Source: Psychrobacillus sp. OK028 (lineage in GTDB: Bacteria; Bacillota; Bacilli; Bacillales_A; Planococcaceae). From it: DNA of 56,351 nucleotides. Position numbers and translations under genes: made by a program. The notes below the pieces were generated by a model, which saw only the letters and a program-made list of their open reading frames with translations, was not told where the DNA came from and made no database searches. Location of the stretch: positions 1-56,351 of the forward strand of contig NZ_FNHY01000014.1 in assembly GCF_900103605.1 (NCBI RefSeq), given 5' to 3'. This document shows, one piece after another, positions 1 through 11,091 of this stretch (position 1 is its first letter; each line of letters begins with the position of its first letter).

Positions 1-22
1 CCAGGATCAAACTCTCCATAAT
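1..22 (-). rRNA. 16S rRNA, 5' end only (partial)
   Basis: The reverse complement of bases 1-15 is the universal 16S start AGAGTTTGATCCTGG. The mature 5' end is placed about seven bases upstream by analogy with other 16S genes, so it is approximate. The gene continues beyond the left edge. It is transcribed from the tandem promoters to its right and lies downstream of lysS, as rrnJ does in B. subtilis. Confidence 0.93.
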
Positions 23-188
23 AGAGAACTTAAAAAGCTCATTTTGTTTTGCTGGCATCATCATTAAATGATGTCCAAATTGTTTTGCTATCAGATTAAT
101 CAAGTTAATCCTTCAAGCTATATTTCTTAACGTTTTGCATGTTCAGTTTTCAATGTTCAATTCGTTATGTCGTTTTGGCGACTTTAAT

Positions 189-217
189 ATCATAACAAAT
201 CCTGATATCGTTGTCAA
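189..217 (-). promoter_or_regulatory. rRNA operon promoter P2 (sigma-A)
   Basis: On the minus strand a perfect -35 TTGACA (212-217) is followed after 17 bp by a -10 TATGAT (189-194). It fires toward the 16S gene about 165 bp downstream. Its strength and its tandem placement with P1 are typical of Bacillus rRNA operons. Confidence 0.85.
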
Positions 218-272
218 CAACTTTTTTTATTTGTTTTTTGTGTAAGTCACTAATGAAAATGACAACTTGATA

Positions 273-301
273 ACTATACCACCTGTAAATTGTTATGGCA
301 A
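273..301 (-). promoter_or_regulatory. rRNA operon promoter P1 (sigma-A)
   Basis: On the minus strand TTGCCA (296-301) is followed after 17 bp by TATAGT (273-278). It sits 84 bp upstream of P2, the usual spacing of tandem rRNA promoters in Bacillus. It is less close to consensus than P2. Confidence 0.65.
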
Positions 302-370
302 GTGCTTTTCTCAACTTTTTCTAAAAAAAATAGAACGAACACTACACATACAATATATAGTAGGAATATA

Positions 371-405
371 AAAAGCGAGCTACTACAAATAGTAATAACT
401 CGCCA
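371..405 (-). terminator. Rho-independent terminator after lysS
   Basis: On the minus strand the GCGAG/CTCGC base of the stem encloses TTATTACTA and TAGTAG arms and is followed by a run of T. It begins about 17 bp beyond the lysS stop and separates the folate/lysS genes from the rRNA promoters. Confidence 0.8.
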
Positions 406-421
406 TCTATATTTGTCTATC

Positions 422-1945
<1,524 letters not shown>

Positions 1946-2050
1946 TTACTTTTTTCACGTTGCATTTATTGTACACAATTTCTGCATTCTAATCATCTTT
2001 TTCTAACAGAAGATATTTTTTCAATTATTCTGATTATGTGTTGAAACGGA

Positions 2051-2077
2051 AAAAGCTGCCACGTATAGTGACAGCCC
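2051..2077 (-). terminator. Terminator after dusB
   Basis: On the minus strand GCTGTCAC pairs with GTGGCAGC across a 4-base loop and is followed by TTTTT. It lies just after the dusB stop and ends the folate/dusB transcription unit. Confidence 0.8.
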
Positions 2078-2093
2078 TTTGTTTCATCGATGA

Positions 2094-3119
2094 TTAAATG
2101 ACAATAGATTTTACTGCTTCATACTCATAAGTAGATTCTTTCCCAAAGTCACGTAAATAATCTCTTAATTCTTTTGCCGTTTCTGTTTGGTTAATCACGT
2201 TTCTTGCTATACCATTTCCACGAATCCCTTTTAAATACCAAGATGCGTGTTTTCGCATTTCTCTAACTGCTATTTTTTCGCCCTTTAAAGCTACTAAGCG
2301 ATCAAAGTGTAGTAAGCATACATCCATTTTTTCCTGGACAGTTGGCTCTGGTTTTAAAAGCCCAGTTTCCAAATACTCTACTGTACGGTAAATCATCCAT
2401 GGATCGCCAAGGGCTGCACGACCGATCATAACACCATCGACTCCAGTTTCATCTAGCATGCGTTTCGCGTCCTCTGGTGTATTGACGTCTCCATTTCCGA
2501 TAACAGGAATATTTACTGCCTCTTTCACTTGACGTATCAAATCCCAGTTTGCATGTCCTTCATACATTTGAACGCGAGTACGACCATGTACAGCTACTGC
2601 TGATCCACCCGCACGTTCGATTGCTTGGGCATTTTCCACCATATAAAGATGTTCTTCATCCCAACCTGTGCGCATTTTAACACTCACTGGTTTTTTTACG
2701 TTATCTACTACTGCCGCTACCATCTCATAGATCTTGTTAGGGTCCAGAAGCATTCTAGCTCCAGCTTCACATTTAATGATTTTGTTTACAGGACAACCCA
2801 TGTTTATATCAATAATATCCGCTGACGTATGTTGGTCAACGTATTTAGCTGCTTCGACAAGCGTTTCTTTTTCTCCACCGAAAATTTGAAGTGACAGTGG
2901 ATTTTCACGCTCGTCAATATAAAGCATACTCAATGTTTTTTCGTTTTTCTGTACAATCCCTTTATCCGAGATCATCTCCGCATATACTAAGCCTGCTCCA
3001 AATTCTTTTACTGTTAATCGGAATGCAGAGTTACAAATACCTGCCATTGGTGCTAATACTACTCGATTATCCATCACATGATTACCTATTTTAAACGGTT
3101 TTGTTGTTGCATTTGTCAT
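2094..3119 (-). CDS. dusB: tRNA-dihydrouridine synthase B
   Basis: FMN enzyme that reduces specific uridines of tRNA to dihydrouridine. The 341-residue protein has the TIM barrel with the start [14 protein letters not shown], the catalytic cysteine in NMGCPVNK (about C109), the VKMRTGWD strand and the phosphate-binding GNGDV and [11 protein letters not shown] loops. It matches B. subtilis YacF in size and place. Its ATG overlaps the stop of the upstream HTH gene by one base (TAATG), implying translational coupling at the end of the folate operon. Confidence 0.95.
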   Translation of the reverse strand: MTNATTKPFKIGNHVMDNRVVLAPMAGICNSAFRLTVKEFGAGLVYAEMISDKGIVQKNEKTLSMLYIDERENPLSLQIFGGEKETLVEAAKYVDQHTSADIIDINMGCPVNKIIKCEAGARMLLDPNKIYEMVAAVVDNVKKPVSVKMRTGWDEEHLYMVENAQAIERAGGSAVAVHGRTRVQMYEGHANWDLIRQVKEAVNIPVIGNGDVNTPEDAKRMLDETGVDGVMIGRAALGDPWMIYRTVEYLETGLLKPEPTVQEKMDVCLLHFDRLVALKGEKIAVREMRKHASWYLKGIRGNGIARNVINQTETAKELRDYLRDFGKESTYEYEAVKSIVI

Positions 3120-3340
3120 TATTCTTCACCTACCTTTGTTTCTCCCTTTAATTCTTCTACTTGTATATGAAGTATCGAAGCAATTTTTTCTAACTGCTCC
3201 TCACTCGGAATTCTTTTTCCTTGCTCGATTTGACCAAGTATAGACACAGACATATCCATTTCTTTTGCAAGTTCAACTTGCTTCACCATTTTTAACCTGC
3301 GAAATGCACGAATGCGTCGACCCCATCGAATGTTTTCCAT
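3119..3340 (-). CDS. yazB: Small XRE-family helix-turn-helix protein (YazB-like)
   Basis: A 73-residue single-domain DNA-binding protein. The helix-turn-helix is visible from about residue 10 to 65 ([18 protein letters not shown], then [16 protein letters not shown]). Its first 49 bp overlap the 3' end of folK in another frame, and its stop overlaps the dusB start. The same gene lies between folK and dusB in B. subtilis (yazB). Its target is not known; position suggests folate operon or tRNA modification context, which is inference only. Confidence 0.85.
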   Translation of the reverse strand: MENIRWGRRIRAFRRLKMVKQVELAKEMDMSVSILGQIEQGKRIPSEEQLEKIASILHIQVEELKGETKVGEE

Positions 3341-3813
3341 AAATGGACGCCTTCTTTCTGAACATGCGCAACATCTGCTATTAACTGCTTAGATTGTGGA
3401 TCTACTAAATTTGCTTGTAATTCCACAAGTGGTATAAGCACGAAGCCTCTTTCCATCATCCGTGGATGCGGAATAATAAGGTCTTCCGTTTTCATATTCT
3501 CTTCATTATACAACAAAATGTCAAGGTCTACGGTGCGAGGCCCCCAATGAATTTCTCTAGTCCGACCTAGTTGCGCTTCTATTTCATTACATCTTTTTAA
3601 TATTTCATGCGGTGACAATAAAGTCTCGATTTCCACTACCATATTCAAGAACGCAGCTTGGTCCTCATAGCCCACTGGGTCTGTTTCATAAACCGAGGAT
3701 ACTTTGACTACGTTTACCTGTTCCACCTGCTGCAGTAAACGTACTGCCTGCTGAAGATAGTCAAGACGATTTCCTATATTAGATCCTAGCGATATAAAAA
3801 CACTGTTCATCAT
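3292..3813 (-). CDS. folK: HPPK: 6-hydroxymethyl-dihydropterin pyrophosphokinase
   Basis: Transfers pyrophosphate from ATP to 6-hydroxymethyl-7,8-dihydropterin, the step before FolP in folate synthesis. In 173 residues it shows the N-terminal SLGSNIGNR motif, the pterin-site VYETDPVG and the HPPK signature GPRTVDLDILLYN with the Mg-binding aspartates near 96 and 98. Its ATG overlaps the folB stop (ATGA). Confidence 0.95.
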   Translation of the reverse strand: MMNSVFISLGSNIGNRLDYLQQAVRLLQQVEQVNVVKVSSVYETDPVGYEDQAAFLNMVVEIETLLSPHEILKRCNEIEAQLGRTREIHWGPRTVDLDILLYNEENMKTEDLIIPHPRMMERGFVLIPLVELQANLVDPQSKQLIADVAHVQKEGVHLWKTFDGVDAFVHFAG

Positions 3814-4175
3814 AATGTTCCTCTAGTAATATCAACTGCTACGGAAGCGTAGTGCCCGACAATCGGTGGGTTTGGTTTCACTAATTGGATACGACAGCCA
3901 CTAACCTTCGTTTCATATGTCTCTAAGATAGAAGAAGCAATCTTTTCGGCAACCGCTTCTATTAATAAATAGGGTTTACCTTCCACAATTTCTTTGCATA
4001 ATTCAAAAACCTCTGCGTAATTTACTGTTTCCTCTAAATTATCGGTTTCGCCCGCTTTTTTTAAATCACACGCTAAGGTGATTGTCACTCGAAATATTTG
4101 ACCCAGCTTCGTTTCTTCTTTTAACGCCCCGTGAAATCCATAAAATTCTAACTCATTCAAATGTATATAATCCAT
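3810..4175 (-). CDS. folB: Dihydroneopterin aldolase
   Basis: Converts 7,8-dihydroneopterin to 6-hydroxymethyl-dihydropterin and glycolaldehyde. The 121-residue protein has the FolB fold signature: LNELEFYGFHGALKEE at the N terminus, the central TVNYAEVF and the substrate-loop LIEAVAEKIA. It follows folP after 5 bp and overlaps folK by 4 bp, so folP-folB-folK are tightly coupled. Confidence 0.95.
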   Translation of the reverse strand: MDYIHLNELEFYGFHGALKEETKLGQIFRVTITLACDLKKAGETDNLEETVNYAEVFELCKEIVEGKPYLLIEAVAEKIASSILETYETKVSGCRIQLVKPNPPIVGHYASVAVDITRGTL

Positions 4176-4180
4176 TTAGA

Positions 4181-5041
4181 TTATACCTCACTTTCAACAT
4201 ACTTAACTTTCCCCGTCAAAACATCCATCATTTTGGTCATACGCGTCATCTCTTTTACATCATGCACGCGTACCATATGACATCCAAGCTGAACACCAAA
4301 ACAAACAGTTGCTCCAGTGCCTTCCACTCGTTCATCGACAGGAAGATTTAACACGTTGCCGATTAATCTTTTACGGGATGTTGCCAATAAAACAGGATAG
4401 CCCATCTCGACTAATTCGTTTAAATGCTGCATCATCCAGATGTTTTGAGTGGTTGATTTGGCAAAGCCAATACCTGGGTCTAACCAAATATGTTCATCTG
4501 GCACACCAGCTGCCTTCACAATATGAATACTTTCTTCTAAATCATTTTTTGCATCTAACCAGAAATCTGTATACACTTCGTTATCCCTATTGTGCATCAA
4601 AATTATCGGTACCCCGTGCTCTGCTGCAACTTTAGCTATTTCAGGATCTCTTTTTGCTCCCCAAATATCATTGATCACATGCGCACCTGCAAGTACCGCA
4701 GCTTTTGCAACATTTGATTTATACGTATCGATAGAAATTACAGCGTTTACTTCTGCTCTTATCGCTTGAATGACGGGAACAACACGAGCAATTTCCTCAT
4801 CATCTGAAATAAGCGTATAACCAGGTCTTGTAGACTCTCCGCCTACATCTATTATTTTCGCTCCGTCTGCCACCATTTGCTTTGCTCTTGCCACTGCTGC
4901 TTCTATTTCATTAAATTTACCGCCATCAGAAAAAGAGTCGGGTGTAACATTCAATATACCCATCACTATTGTTTCTTTATGAAAGTCTAATGTAACTCCA
5001 CCTGCTTCAAAGCGACCACTATTATTATGTAAATTCATCAT
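4181..5041 (-). CDS. folP: Dihydropteroate synthase
   Basis: Condenses p-aminobenzoate with hydroxymethyl-dihydropterin pyrophosphate; the target of sulfonamides. The 286-residue TIM barrel shows NVTPDSFSDGG near the N terminus, the DVGGESTRPG loop, SIDTYKSNVA, and LATSRKR near the C terminus. The frame can be extended upstream to 5065, but only the ATG at 5041 (ATGATG, overlapping the pabC stop) has a ribosome binding site (AAAGGA) at a sensible distance, so that start is chosen. Confidence 0.95.
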   Translation of the reverse strand: MMNLHNNSGRFEAGGVTLDFHKETIVMGILNVTPDSFSDGGKFNEIEAAVARAKQMVADGAKIIDVGGESTRPGYTLISDDEEIARVVPVIQAIRAEVNAVISIDTYKSNVAKAAVLAGAHVINDIWGAKRDPEIAKVAAEHGVPIILMHNRDNEVYTDFWLDAKNDLEESIHIVKAAGVPDEHIWLDPGIGFAKSTTQNIWMMQHLNELVEMGYPVLLATSRKRLIGNVLNLPVDERVEGTGATVCFGVQLGCHMVRVHDVKEMTRMTKMMDVLTGKVKYVESEV

Positions 5042-5877
5042 TCGATCCTTTCTCGCTGTATGCATCTTATATAAGTATCATGCAATGCTTTGTAAATAGG
5101 TCCCGTATTGCCCAAGAACCGGCTTGATCCTAATTGCTTAATGGGGATGATTTCCTGTATGGCATTTGTAATAAATACCTCATCCGCCTTTTCTAATATC
5201 TCTTTAGAAAAGAAACCTTCTTCAACTTCAAATAAAGAACAATTCATCACCCAATCACGAGTTGTACCTGCTAAAATACCCGTTTCCAAAGATGGTGTGT
5301 ACACCTTCCCATTAATAGACCAAAAAATATTGGAAGTTATTCCTTCTGCTATAAATCCTTCCGCTGTCAGGAAAAACCCTTCACACGAAGCTAGCGATTC
5401 CACTTCGAATCTAGCATGTACATTATTAGCATAGTGATGTGATTTATGACGTGTACCACTTTCCGGAGTATTTCTTACTGTATCTAGCCAGACAGCAGAC
5501 TTCTCCGTGCCCCTAGGTGCAACTTGTAATGCTTTGCGATATAAAATCACAGTCGGCTTCTTATAATGTGAAGGTTGTAGACCAATATCGTGAATACCAG
5601 CCGAAATATTCAAACGAAAATAACCATCCTCCCCGTTATTCGCTTCTGTAAGTGCTTCTACTACAGACAATAGCTCATGTTCTTCATAGGGCATTGCTAT
5701 ACGAAAATCGGAAAGAGCCCGACACAAACGATCCCAGTGAGCATCCCATAAAAAAACTTTTCCATTGTACGTTCGGAACGTTTCAAAAAGACCCAGCCCA
5801 TATAAAAAACCATGGTCATATGCAGATACCATTAACTCGTCTGCTCGGTAAAACAGTCCGTCCTTCCAAGCATCCAT
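5038..5877 (-). CDS. pabC: Aminodeoxychorismate lyase
   Basis: PLP enzyme that releases pyruvate from 4-amino-4-deoxychorismate to give p-aminobenzoate. The 279-residue protein has the class IV aminotransferase fold. YDHGFLYGLGLFET lies near the N terminus, the PLP lysine in KSHHYANNV is about K145, and the cofactor-phosphate segment GITSNIFW follows. Its ATG directly abuts the pabA stop (TAAATG). The pabB-pabA-pabC order joins the PABA branch to folP. Confidence 0.93.
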   Translation of the reverse strand: MDAWKDGLFYRADELMVSAYDHGFLYGLGLFETFRTYNGKVFLWDAHWDRLCRALSDFRIAMPYEEHELLSVVEALTEANNGEDGYFRLNISAGIHDIGLQPSHYKKPTVILYRKALQVAPRGTEKSAVWLDTVRNTPESGTRHKSHHYANNVHARFEVESLASCEGFFLTAEGFIAEGITSNIFWSINGKVYTPSLETGILAGTTRDWVMNCSLFEVEEGFFSKEILEKADEVFITNAIQEIIPIKQLGSSRFLGNTGPIYKALHDTYIRCIQRERIE

Positions 5878-6468
5878 TTATATACTCTCCTTAGCAGTAA
5901 AACTATACGTTTCAATAAAATTACGGATGATCTTTTTACCTTCCTCTGTCATAATCGACTCAGGGTGGTATTGGACGCCCTCCACAGGATAGTTTTTATG
6001 GCGAAGCCCCATTATTTCGCCCTCTTCCGTCCAAGCGGTAATTTCCAAACAATCTGGGAACGATTCTCTTTCCACAAGTAAAGAATGATATCTGGTTGCT
6101 CGAAAAGGATTTGGCATATCGGTATTCACACCTTTACTATCATGAAAAACCGGAGAGACTTTTCCATGCATTAACCTATCTGCGCGAATAACCTTTCCGC
6201 CAAATGCTTGCCCAATCGCCTGATGACCTAAACAAACACCCAAAATCGGAATTTTATTTGCAAAGTGTGTGATTACTTCTAAACTAATGCCTGCTTCATT
6301 TGGTGTGCATGGTCCAGGGGACACAACGATAACTTGAGGAGATAACGTTTCAATAGTATTTATTGTTAGCTCATCATTGCGTGCTACTTTCACTTCGATT
6401 CCTAATTCGCCAATATATTGAACGAGATTATACGTAAACGAATCGTAGTTATCAATCATTAAAATCAT
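5878..6468 (-). CDS. pabA: Aminodeoxychorismate/anthranilate synthase glutamine amidotransferase subunit
   Basis: Supplies ammonia from glutamine to PabB. In B. subtilis the same subunit also serves anthranilate synthase, so a dual role is possible but not shown here. The 196-residue class I amidotransferase has the nucleophile in [10 protein letters not shown] (about C79), [13 protein letters not shown], and the His-Glu pair in [11 protein letters not shown]. It overlaps pabB by 4 bp (ATGA). Confidence 0.95.
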   Translation of the reverse strand: MILMIDNYDSFTYNLVQYIGELGIEVKVARNDELTINTIETLSPQVIVVSPGPCTPNEAGISLEVITHFANKIPILGVCLGHQAIGQAFGGKVIRADRLMHGKVSPVFHDSKGVNTDMPNPFRATRYHSLLVERESFPDCLEITAWTEEGEIMGLRHKNYPVEGVQYHPESIMTEEGKKIIRNFIETYSFTAKESI

Positions 6469-7877
6469 TTATGTTCTCCTTCTGCCATAGCCTTCGCCTG
6501 CCATACTGCTTTTGCTTTGTTTAATGATTCCACGTATTCCGCACTCGGTACCGAGTCAATAACGATACCAGCCCCCGCTTGAATATGAGCCATCCCATCT
6601 TGAATAAACGCTGTGCGAATCACAATATTAAATTCTAGATCACCCGAAAATCCTAACCAGCCAATGGACCCTGTATATAATCCTCTACGAACTGGCTCAA
6701 GCTCTTCAATTATTTCCATTGTCCGAATTTTAGGTGCCCCTGTAATTGTTCCACCAGGGAACATCGCTCGGATAATCTCCGTATTTGATGTCCCAGATCG
6801 AAGGGTTCCTTTTACGTTAGAGACAATATGCATCACGTGGGAGTACTTTTCAATTACCATGAACTCATCCACTTCCACTGTTCCGTATGCCGACACACGC
6901 CCAAGGTCATTTCGCTCTAAATCGACTAGCATAACATGCTCTGCTCGTTCTTTTTCGTTTTCGATCAATTCATTTGCTAGTTTTATATCTTCCGCTTCAC
7001 TTTTCCCACGAGGTCTTGTCCCCGCTATTGGTCTCGTAGATAACTCAGTTCCTTTTTTCTTTACTAAAAGTTCGGGTGAACCAGAGACAACCGAGAACTC
7101 CGGTGCTTGTATGTACGCCATATAAGGAGAAGGATTAAATGCTCGTAGCGCCTCATACATTGCTATTGGACTGATGTTCAATCGTTTCGATTGTCTAACA
7201 GAAAGATTCACCTGGAAGACGTCTCCTTGCGCTATATACTGTTGAACTTTCGTAACCGCGTCCTCAAATTCACTTGAACTTACCGATACGTACAATTCAG
7301 CAGGATCTTCAGCTATTTCCATTGCAGCTCCAGGGTGGAACATTCTTGAGTCTATTCCATTCTCCGCCGCTCTCTTATATTCTTGCTCAAGTTCAACTAA
7401 ATCTACTTTGCAGGTTGATAGCTTCATTAACTTGACTGTTTCTGTTTTAACATCTAACACTGCCCAGCAATCGTAAAGTTGGAAATAGGTATCTGGTATA
7501 TGCAAATCATCTTCAGCTAGATGTGGTAAAACTTCTATTTTTCTTGCATAATCATAGCTTATAAAACCAATTGCCCCACCTTGAAATTCAGGTAAGTCTT
7601 GCTCGTAAGGTAATCTGTACTCAGAAACTAGCTTTTCTAATTCCTCTAATGCTTCCCCTACACGTACCTCTTGCTCGCCACTTTTCCACTGAATATGCAA
7701 GCCGTTTTCAACTGATTTTGTGACAGCTATCGGATTCCAAGCAGCGACAGATAAATGTCCACCTCTGCCACTTTCTAAAAAAACACTGTATATTTCTTCC
7801 TTCGTCAACATTTTATATGCATAGAAAAAAGATTCTTTCGTCATATGAAAAGCATGTGTTTCCAGTTTGATATTCAC
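6465..7877 (-). CDS. pabB: Aminodeoxychorismate synthase component I
   Basis: Aminates chorismate to 4-amino-4-deoxychorismate using ammonia from PabA. The 470-residue protein has the anthranilate-synthase-type N-terminal region and the chorismate-binding core with [18 protein letters not shown] and a C-terminal [14 protein letters not shown]. The start is a GTG (7877) preceded by GGGGGA about nine bases upstream. It is the first gene of the run pabB-pabA-pabC-folP-folB-folK-yazB-dusB. Confidence 0.94.
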   Translation of the reverse strand: MNIKLETHAFHMTKESFFYAYKMLTKEEIYSVFLESGRGGHLSVAAWNPIAVTKSVENGLHIQWKSGEQEVRVGEALEELEKLVSEYRLPYEQDLPEFQGGAIGFISYDYARKIEVLPHLAEDDLHIPDTYFQLYDCWAVLDVKTETVKLMKLSTCKVDLVELEQEYKRAAENGIDSRMFHPGAAMEIAEDPAELYVSVSSSEFEDAVTKVQQYIAQGDVFQVNLSVRQSKRLNISPIAMYEALRAFNPSPYMAYIQAPEFSVVSGSPELLVKKKGTELSTRPIAGTRPRGKSEAEDIKLANELIENEKERAEHVMLVDLERNDLGRVSAYGTVEVDEFMVIEKYSHVMHIVSNVKGTLRSGTSNTEIIRAMFPGGTITGAPKIRTMEIIEELEPVRRGLYTGSIGWLGFSGDLEFNIVIRTAFIQDGMAHIQAGAGIVIDSVPSAEYVESLNKAKAVWQAKAMAEGEHK

Positions 7878-7985
7878 TTCCTCAAATCCCCCTAAAAACG
7901 ATTTGATTTCATCTTAACTTGAAAAGACTACTTTTCGCTACTAAGAAAGGTGTAGGAACTACTTTAAAAAAGATTTCCAAAGAAA

Positions 7986-8019
7986 AAAGAGGAAGCAATA
8001 ACTGCTCCTCTTTTTATAT
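7986..8019 (-). terminator. Terminator after cysK
   Basis: On the minus strand AAGAGGAGCA pairs with TGCTTCCTCTT (one bulge) and is followed by a T run. It lies just downstream of the cysK stop and isolates cysK from the folate genes. Confidence 0.8.
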
Positions 8020-8032
8020 TCTATTTATATTA

Positions 8033-8956
8033 TTAGTCTTCGAATTGGTATAAAGGTGTACTTAAGTAGCGTTCGCCGTTGTCAGGAACAATCGCTAATA
8101 CTTTTTTGCCTTTGCCTAGCTGTTTAGCAAGTTGAAGAGCCGCGTAAATCGCTGCCCCTGCAGAAACTCCTCCAAGAATACCTTCTAGTTTCGCTACTTC
8201 ACGAGAAGTTGCATACGCATCTTCATTCGAAACTTGAATAACCGAGTCATAGAGTTTTGTATCTAATACGTTAGGTACAAATCCAGCACCGATTCCTTGA
8301 ATTTTATGAGGTCCTGGTTTACCGCCAGATAAAATATTAGAATCTGTAGGCTCTACCGCTGCAATATGGATTTCTGGGAATCGTTCTTTTAACACTCCAC
8401 CAGCCCCAGTAATTGTACCACCAGTACCAATACCTGAAACGAAGCCATCTAATTGGTCAAATGCTTCCACAATTTCAGGTCCTGTTGTTATACGATGGAT
8501 TTCTGGATTCGCTTCGTTATTGAACTGCTGTGGCATAAACCACCCATTTTCGTTAGCAAGCTCCTCCGCTTTTGCAATCGCACCTTTCATGCCGTCAGCC
8601 CCAGGAGTCAATACAAGATCAGCTCCATAAGCACGAAGTAGGTTTCTACGTTCTAAACTCATAGTATCTGGCATAACTAATACAGCATTGTAGCCTTTTG
8701 CTGCAGCAATCATCGCAAGTCCGATACCCGTATTACCACTTGTAGGTTCAATAATTGTTCCATTTTCCTTTAACTTGCCTTCTTTTTCAGCCGCTTGAAT
8801 CATGGCAAATGCGATACGATCTTTCACACTGCTTCCTGGGTTAAAGTACTCCAGTTTTACATACACTTCTGCATCTTCAGGATTTCCTACACGGTTTAAT
8901 TTTACGATTGGTGTTTTACCGATTAAATCCAATACAGACTGCGCTAACTTCGTCAT
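8033..8956 (-). CDS. cysK: Cysteine synthase (O-acetylserine sulfhydrylase)
   Basis: PLP enzyme making L-cysteine from O-acetylserine and sulfide. The 307-residue protein shows the PLP lysine in PGSSVKDR (about K45), the substrate loop PTSGNTGIG, the phosphate-binding GTGGTITG and SAGAAIYA. An upstream extension to 9007 exists, but it runs into the -10 box of the cysK promoter. The ATG at 8956 has a GGGAGTGGG site ahead of it and gives the length of B. subtilis CysK. It is a single-gene unit with its own promoter and terminator. Confidence 0.95.
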   Translation of the reverse strand: MTKLAQSVLDLIGKTPIVKLNRVGNPEDAEVYVKLEYFNPGSSVKDRIAFAMIQAAEKEGKLKENGTIIEPTSGNTGIGLAMIAAAKGYNAVLVMPDTMSLERRNLLRAYGADLVLTPGADGMKGAIAKAEELANENGWFMPQQFNNEANPEIHRITTGPEIVEAFDQLDGFVSGIGTGGTITGAGGVLKERFPEIHIAAVEPTDSNILSGGKPGPHKIQGIGAGFVPNVLDTKLYDSVIQVSNEDAYATSREVAKLEGILGGVSAGAAIYAALQLAKQLGKGKKVLAIVPDNGERYLSTPLYQFED

Positions 8957-9002
8957 TTTCCCACTCCCAATTCCTACTTGTTTAATAGGCTTTATTTTTT
9001 TA

Positions 9003-9032
9003 ATCATACCAATGAATTAGAAGAATTGTCAA
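9003..9032 (-). promoter_or_regulatory. cysK promoter (sigma-A)
   Basis: On the minus strand TTGACA (9027-9032), an 18-bp spacer ending in TGG (extended -10), then TATGAT (9003-9008). The leader to the ATG is about 40 bases. No CymR-like palindrome was identified by eye. Confidence 0.8.
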
Positions 9033-9214
9033 TAATATTACATTCGATGTTAAGTAATTTCATTCAGAACTAAAGATGGATAATCGACATCTAGAAAACA
9101 ACAAGTAAAGAGTGTATGATTAATAGTTGAATAGCTTATTGATTCAGAGAATTTTTGTGGAGATTTATACCTCAAATTTAGTTGAAACCAATATAATATG
9201 ATCGGAGTTTTTTT

Positions 9215-10012
9215 ATGAGTACTGTACTGGTTAGGAATCATGTAAAAGTTTTAGGTGAAGGAGATAAAACAATCATATTTGCACATGGTTTTGGCTGTGA
9301 TCAAAATATGTGGAGATATATTACACCGTTTTTTGAAAAGAATTATCGAGTGGTTTTGTTTGATCATGTAGGTTCAGGAAATTCAGATCTAACTGCATAT
9401 GATTTCGAAAAATATAGTACACTTCACGGATATGCTCAAGATGTTTTAGATATTATTGAAACACTTAAACTTAACGACGTTATATTTGTCGGACATTCGG
9501 TCAGTTCCATGATTGGCATGCTTGCCTCAATTGAACGTCCAGAGTCCTTTTATAAATTGGTAATGATTGGCCCTTCTCCTCGCTATATTAATGATGGAGA
9601 CAAATATCATGGTGGATTCGAAAAAAACGATGTACTAGAATTACTCACTATGATGGAAATGAATTATCTTAGCTGGGCTAGCTTTATGGCGCCTCTTGGC
9701 ATGAATAATCCTGAAGTACCTGCACTCACTGCAGAACTAGAAAATAGCTTCACTCGATCGAATCCTATAATAACTAGGCAATTCGCAGAAACTACATTTT
9801 TCTCTGATCACCGTGCAGATTTAGGTCAGGCGAAAGTATCCACATTAATAATGCAATGTTCCGATGATAGTATCGTACCTCTAATGGTAGGTAACTATTT
9901 ACATGAGCATATGAAGAATAGTACGCTTTACTTAATGGAAGCAAAAGGACATTACCCTCACCTAAGTCATCCACAAGAAACGATTAATTGTATAAACAAT
10001 TTTCTAACGTAA
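9215..10012 (+). CDS. rsbQ: RsbQ-type alpha/beta hydrolase
   Basis: In B. subtilis RsbQ is the hydrolase partner of the PAS-phosphatase RsbP and is needed for energy-stress activation of sigma-B. This 265-residue protein follows the RsbQ sequence closely. The nucleophile elbow is GHSVSSMIG (S95), the acid is in QCSDD (D218) and the histidine is in KGHYPHLSHP (H246). The stretch from RPESFYKLVMIGPSPRY through FFSDHRADL is also RsbQ-like. The ATG at 9215 has CGGAG eight bases upstream. It is on the plus strand against its neighbours and lies 27 bp upstream of a gene with an RsbP-like PAS domain but a GGDEF output. No rsbP-type phosphatase is present in the window. Confidence 0.88.
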   Translation: MSTVLVRNHVKVLGEGDKTIIFAHGFGCDQNMWRYITPFFEKNYRVVLFDHVGSGNSDLTAYDFEKYSTLHGYAQDVLDIIETLKLNDVIFVGHSVSSMIGMLASIERPESFYKLVMIGPSPRYINDGDKYHGGFEKNDVLELLTMMEMNYLSWASFMAPLGMNNPEVPALTAELENSFTRSNPIITRQFAETTFFSDHRADLGQAKVSTLIMQCSDDSIVPLMVGNYLHEHMKNSTLYLMEAKGHYPHLSHPQETINCINNFLT

Positions 10013-10039
10013 TTAGCTCAATGGAAAGGATGTAATTTG

Positions 10040-11008
10040 ATGGATAATAGGTGGAAAAACTTGCCGTGTGGTTACGTTTCCATGACGCCACAAGGAATAA
10101 TTTTAGATGTAAATGATACATTCCTTGAGATGGGAAACTATACCCAAGACAATTTAATCTCCAATCATATTGAGTCTATTATGTCCGTTGCCAATAAATT
10201 ATTGTTCCACTCATACTTTTATCCTTTTATACAATTAAATGGATATGTCGATGAAATATATCTAAACTTAAAAGGAAGTACGGGTACAGTCATTCCTGTA
10301 CTATTTAACGGGAAATATTACGAGCAAACGGAAGTGGTAGATTGTATTTTTGTACATATGGGGAAACGGATAGATTATGAACAGGAAATACGTAATGCTA
10401 AAATATTAGTAGAGGAAGCTTATCGAGAGAAGGATGCCGCTTTAGCAAAAATGGAACAACTACATCTTGCTCTAGAACAAAAGCAATCCGAGTTAATAAA
10501 ATTAAATCAGAAGCTCGAAACTCTTTCCATTACCGATGGACTTACTGGTTTAAATAATCGCAGATTCTTCATTGAAAAACTGAACGAATATATATTGCAA
10601 TCTAAACAACACAATAGTCCCTTTTCACTTTTAATGCTCGACGTCGATCATTTTAAATTAGTTAATGATACACGAGGGCATCCAGTTGGGGATAAAGTTT
10701 TAATACAATTAGCTAAACTATTAACAGAATTCTTTCCAAAAGGACATATTATTGCTCGATACGGCGGGGAAGAATTTGTTGTAATTATGCCCTTCTCAAA
10801 TGAAGAAAATTCTTTAAACGAAGCAGAGCAATTAAGAAGTAGAGTTGAAACAGCGAAATGGGCGGTAGACAAGATTACAGTAAGTATTGGAGTAGCAACT
10901 AGTAATCTTTGTGAAACAACAACCTCAATTCTAACAAAGGCAGATAATGCTCTCTATTCATCGAAGGAAAACGGAAGGAATAAAGTTACACACGCATCTT
11001 TAAGTTAA
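10040..11008 (+). CDS. RsbP-like PAS domain fused to GGDEF diguanylate cyclase
   Basis: Predicted sensor diguanylate cyclase, 322 residues. Residues 1-110 form a PAS domain resembling that of RsbP (LPCGYVSMTPQG at the start; DEIYLNLKGSTGTVIPVL). A likely coiled coil covers about 115-160, and a GGDEF domain covers 163-318. The active-site motif is GGEEF (242-246), with Mg-binding D201 in MLDVDHFK; no RxxD inhibitory site precedes the motif. So the catalytic motif is intact and product inhibition may be lacking. The start is the ATG at 10040 with AAAGGAT ahead; an in-frame TTG three bases earlier is less likely. It is probably co-transcribed with rsbQ, implying that the hydrolase feeds a ligand to the PAS domain. 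Confidence 0.88.
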   Translation: MDNRWKNLPCGYVSMTPQGIILDVNDTFLEMGNYTQDNLISNHIESIMSVANKLLFHSYFYPFIQLNGYVDEIYLNLKGSTGTVIPVLFNGKYYEQTEVVDCIFVHMGKRIDYEQEIRNAKILVEEAYREKDAALAKMEQLHLALEQKQSELIKLNQKLETLSITDGLTGLNNRRFFIEKLNEYILQSKQHNSPFSLLMLDVDHFKLVNDTRGHPVGDKVLIQLAKLLTEFFPKGHIIARYGGEEFVVIMPFSNEENSLNEAEQLRSRVETAKWAVDKITVSIGVATSNLCETTTSILTKADNALYSSKENGRNKVTHASLS

Positions 11009-11048
11009 TATATATATTCATTAATTCATTAAAGTATTCTAAATTAGT

Positions 11049-11083
11049 AGAGACCATCTTGGTAAACGAAGATGGTCTCTTTA
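11049..11083 (+). terminator. Terminator after the rsbQ/GGDEF pair
   Basis: Perfect 12-bp stem AGAGACCATCTT/AAGATGGTCTCT with an 8-base loop and a short TTT tail on the plus strand. It lies between two convergent genes and may also slow minus-strand transcription leaving yacD, though no T run follows on that side. Confidence 0.75.
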
Positions 11084-11091
11084 AATATCAA

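Noticed and set aside
6613-7125. Plus-strand open frame of 170 codons opposite pabB
   Set aside because: Antisense frame within a well-conserved gene, no ribosome binding site, composition mirrors pabB codon use.
9180-9214. TATAAT at 9192-9197 as the rsbQ promoter
   Set aside because: It is too close to the ribosome binding site for a transcript to include it, and no -35 is present; no sigma-B type boxes (GTTT and GGGTAT) were seen either.
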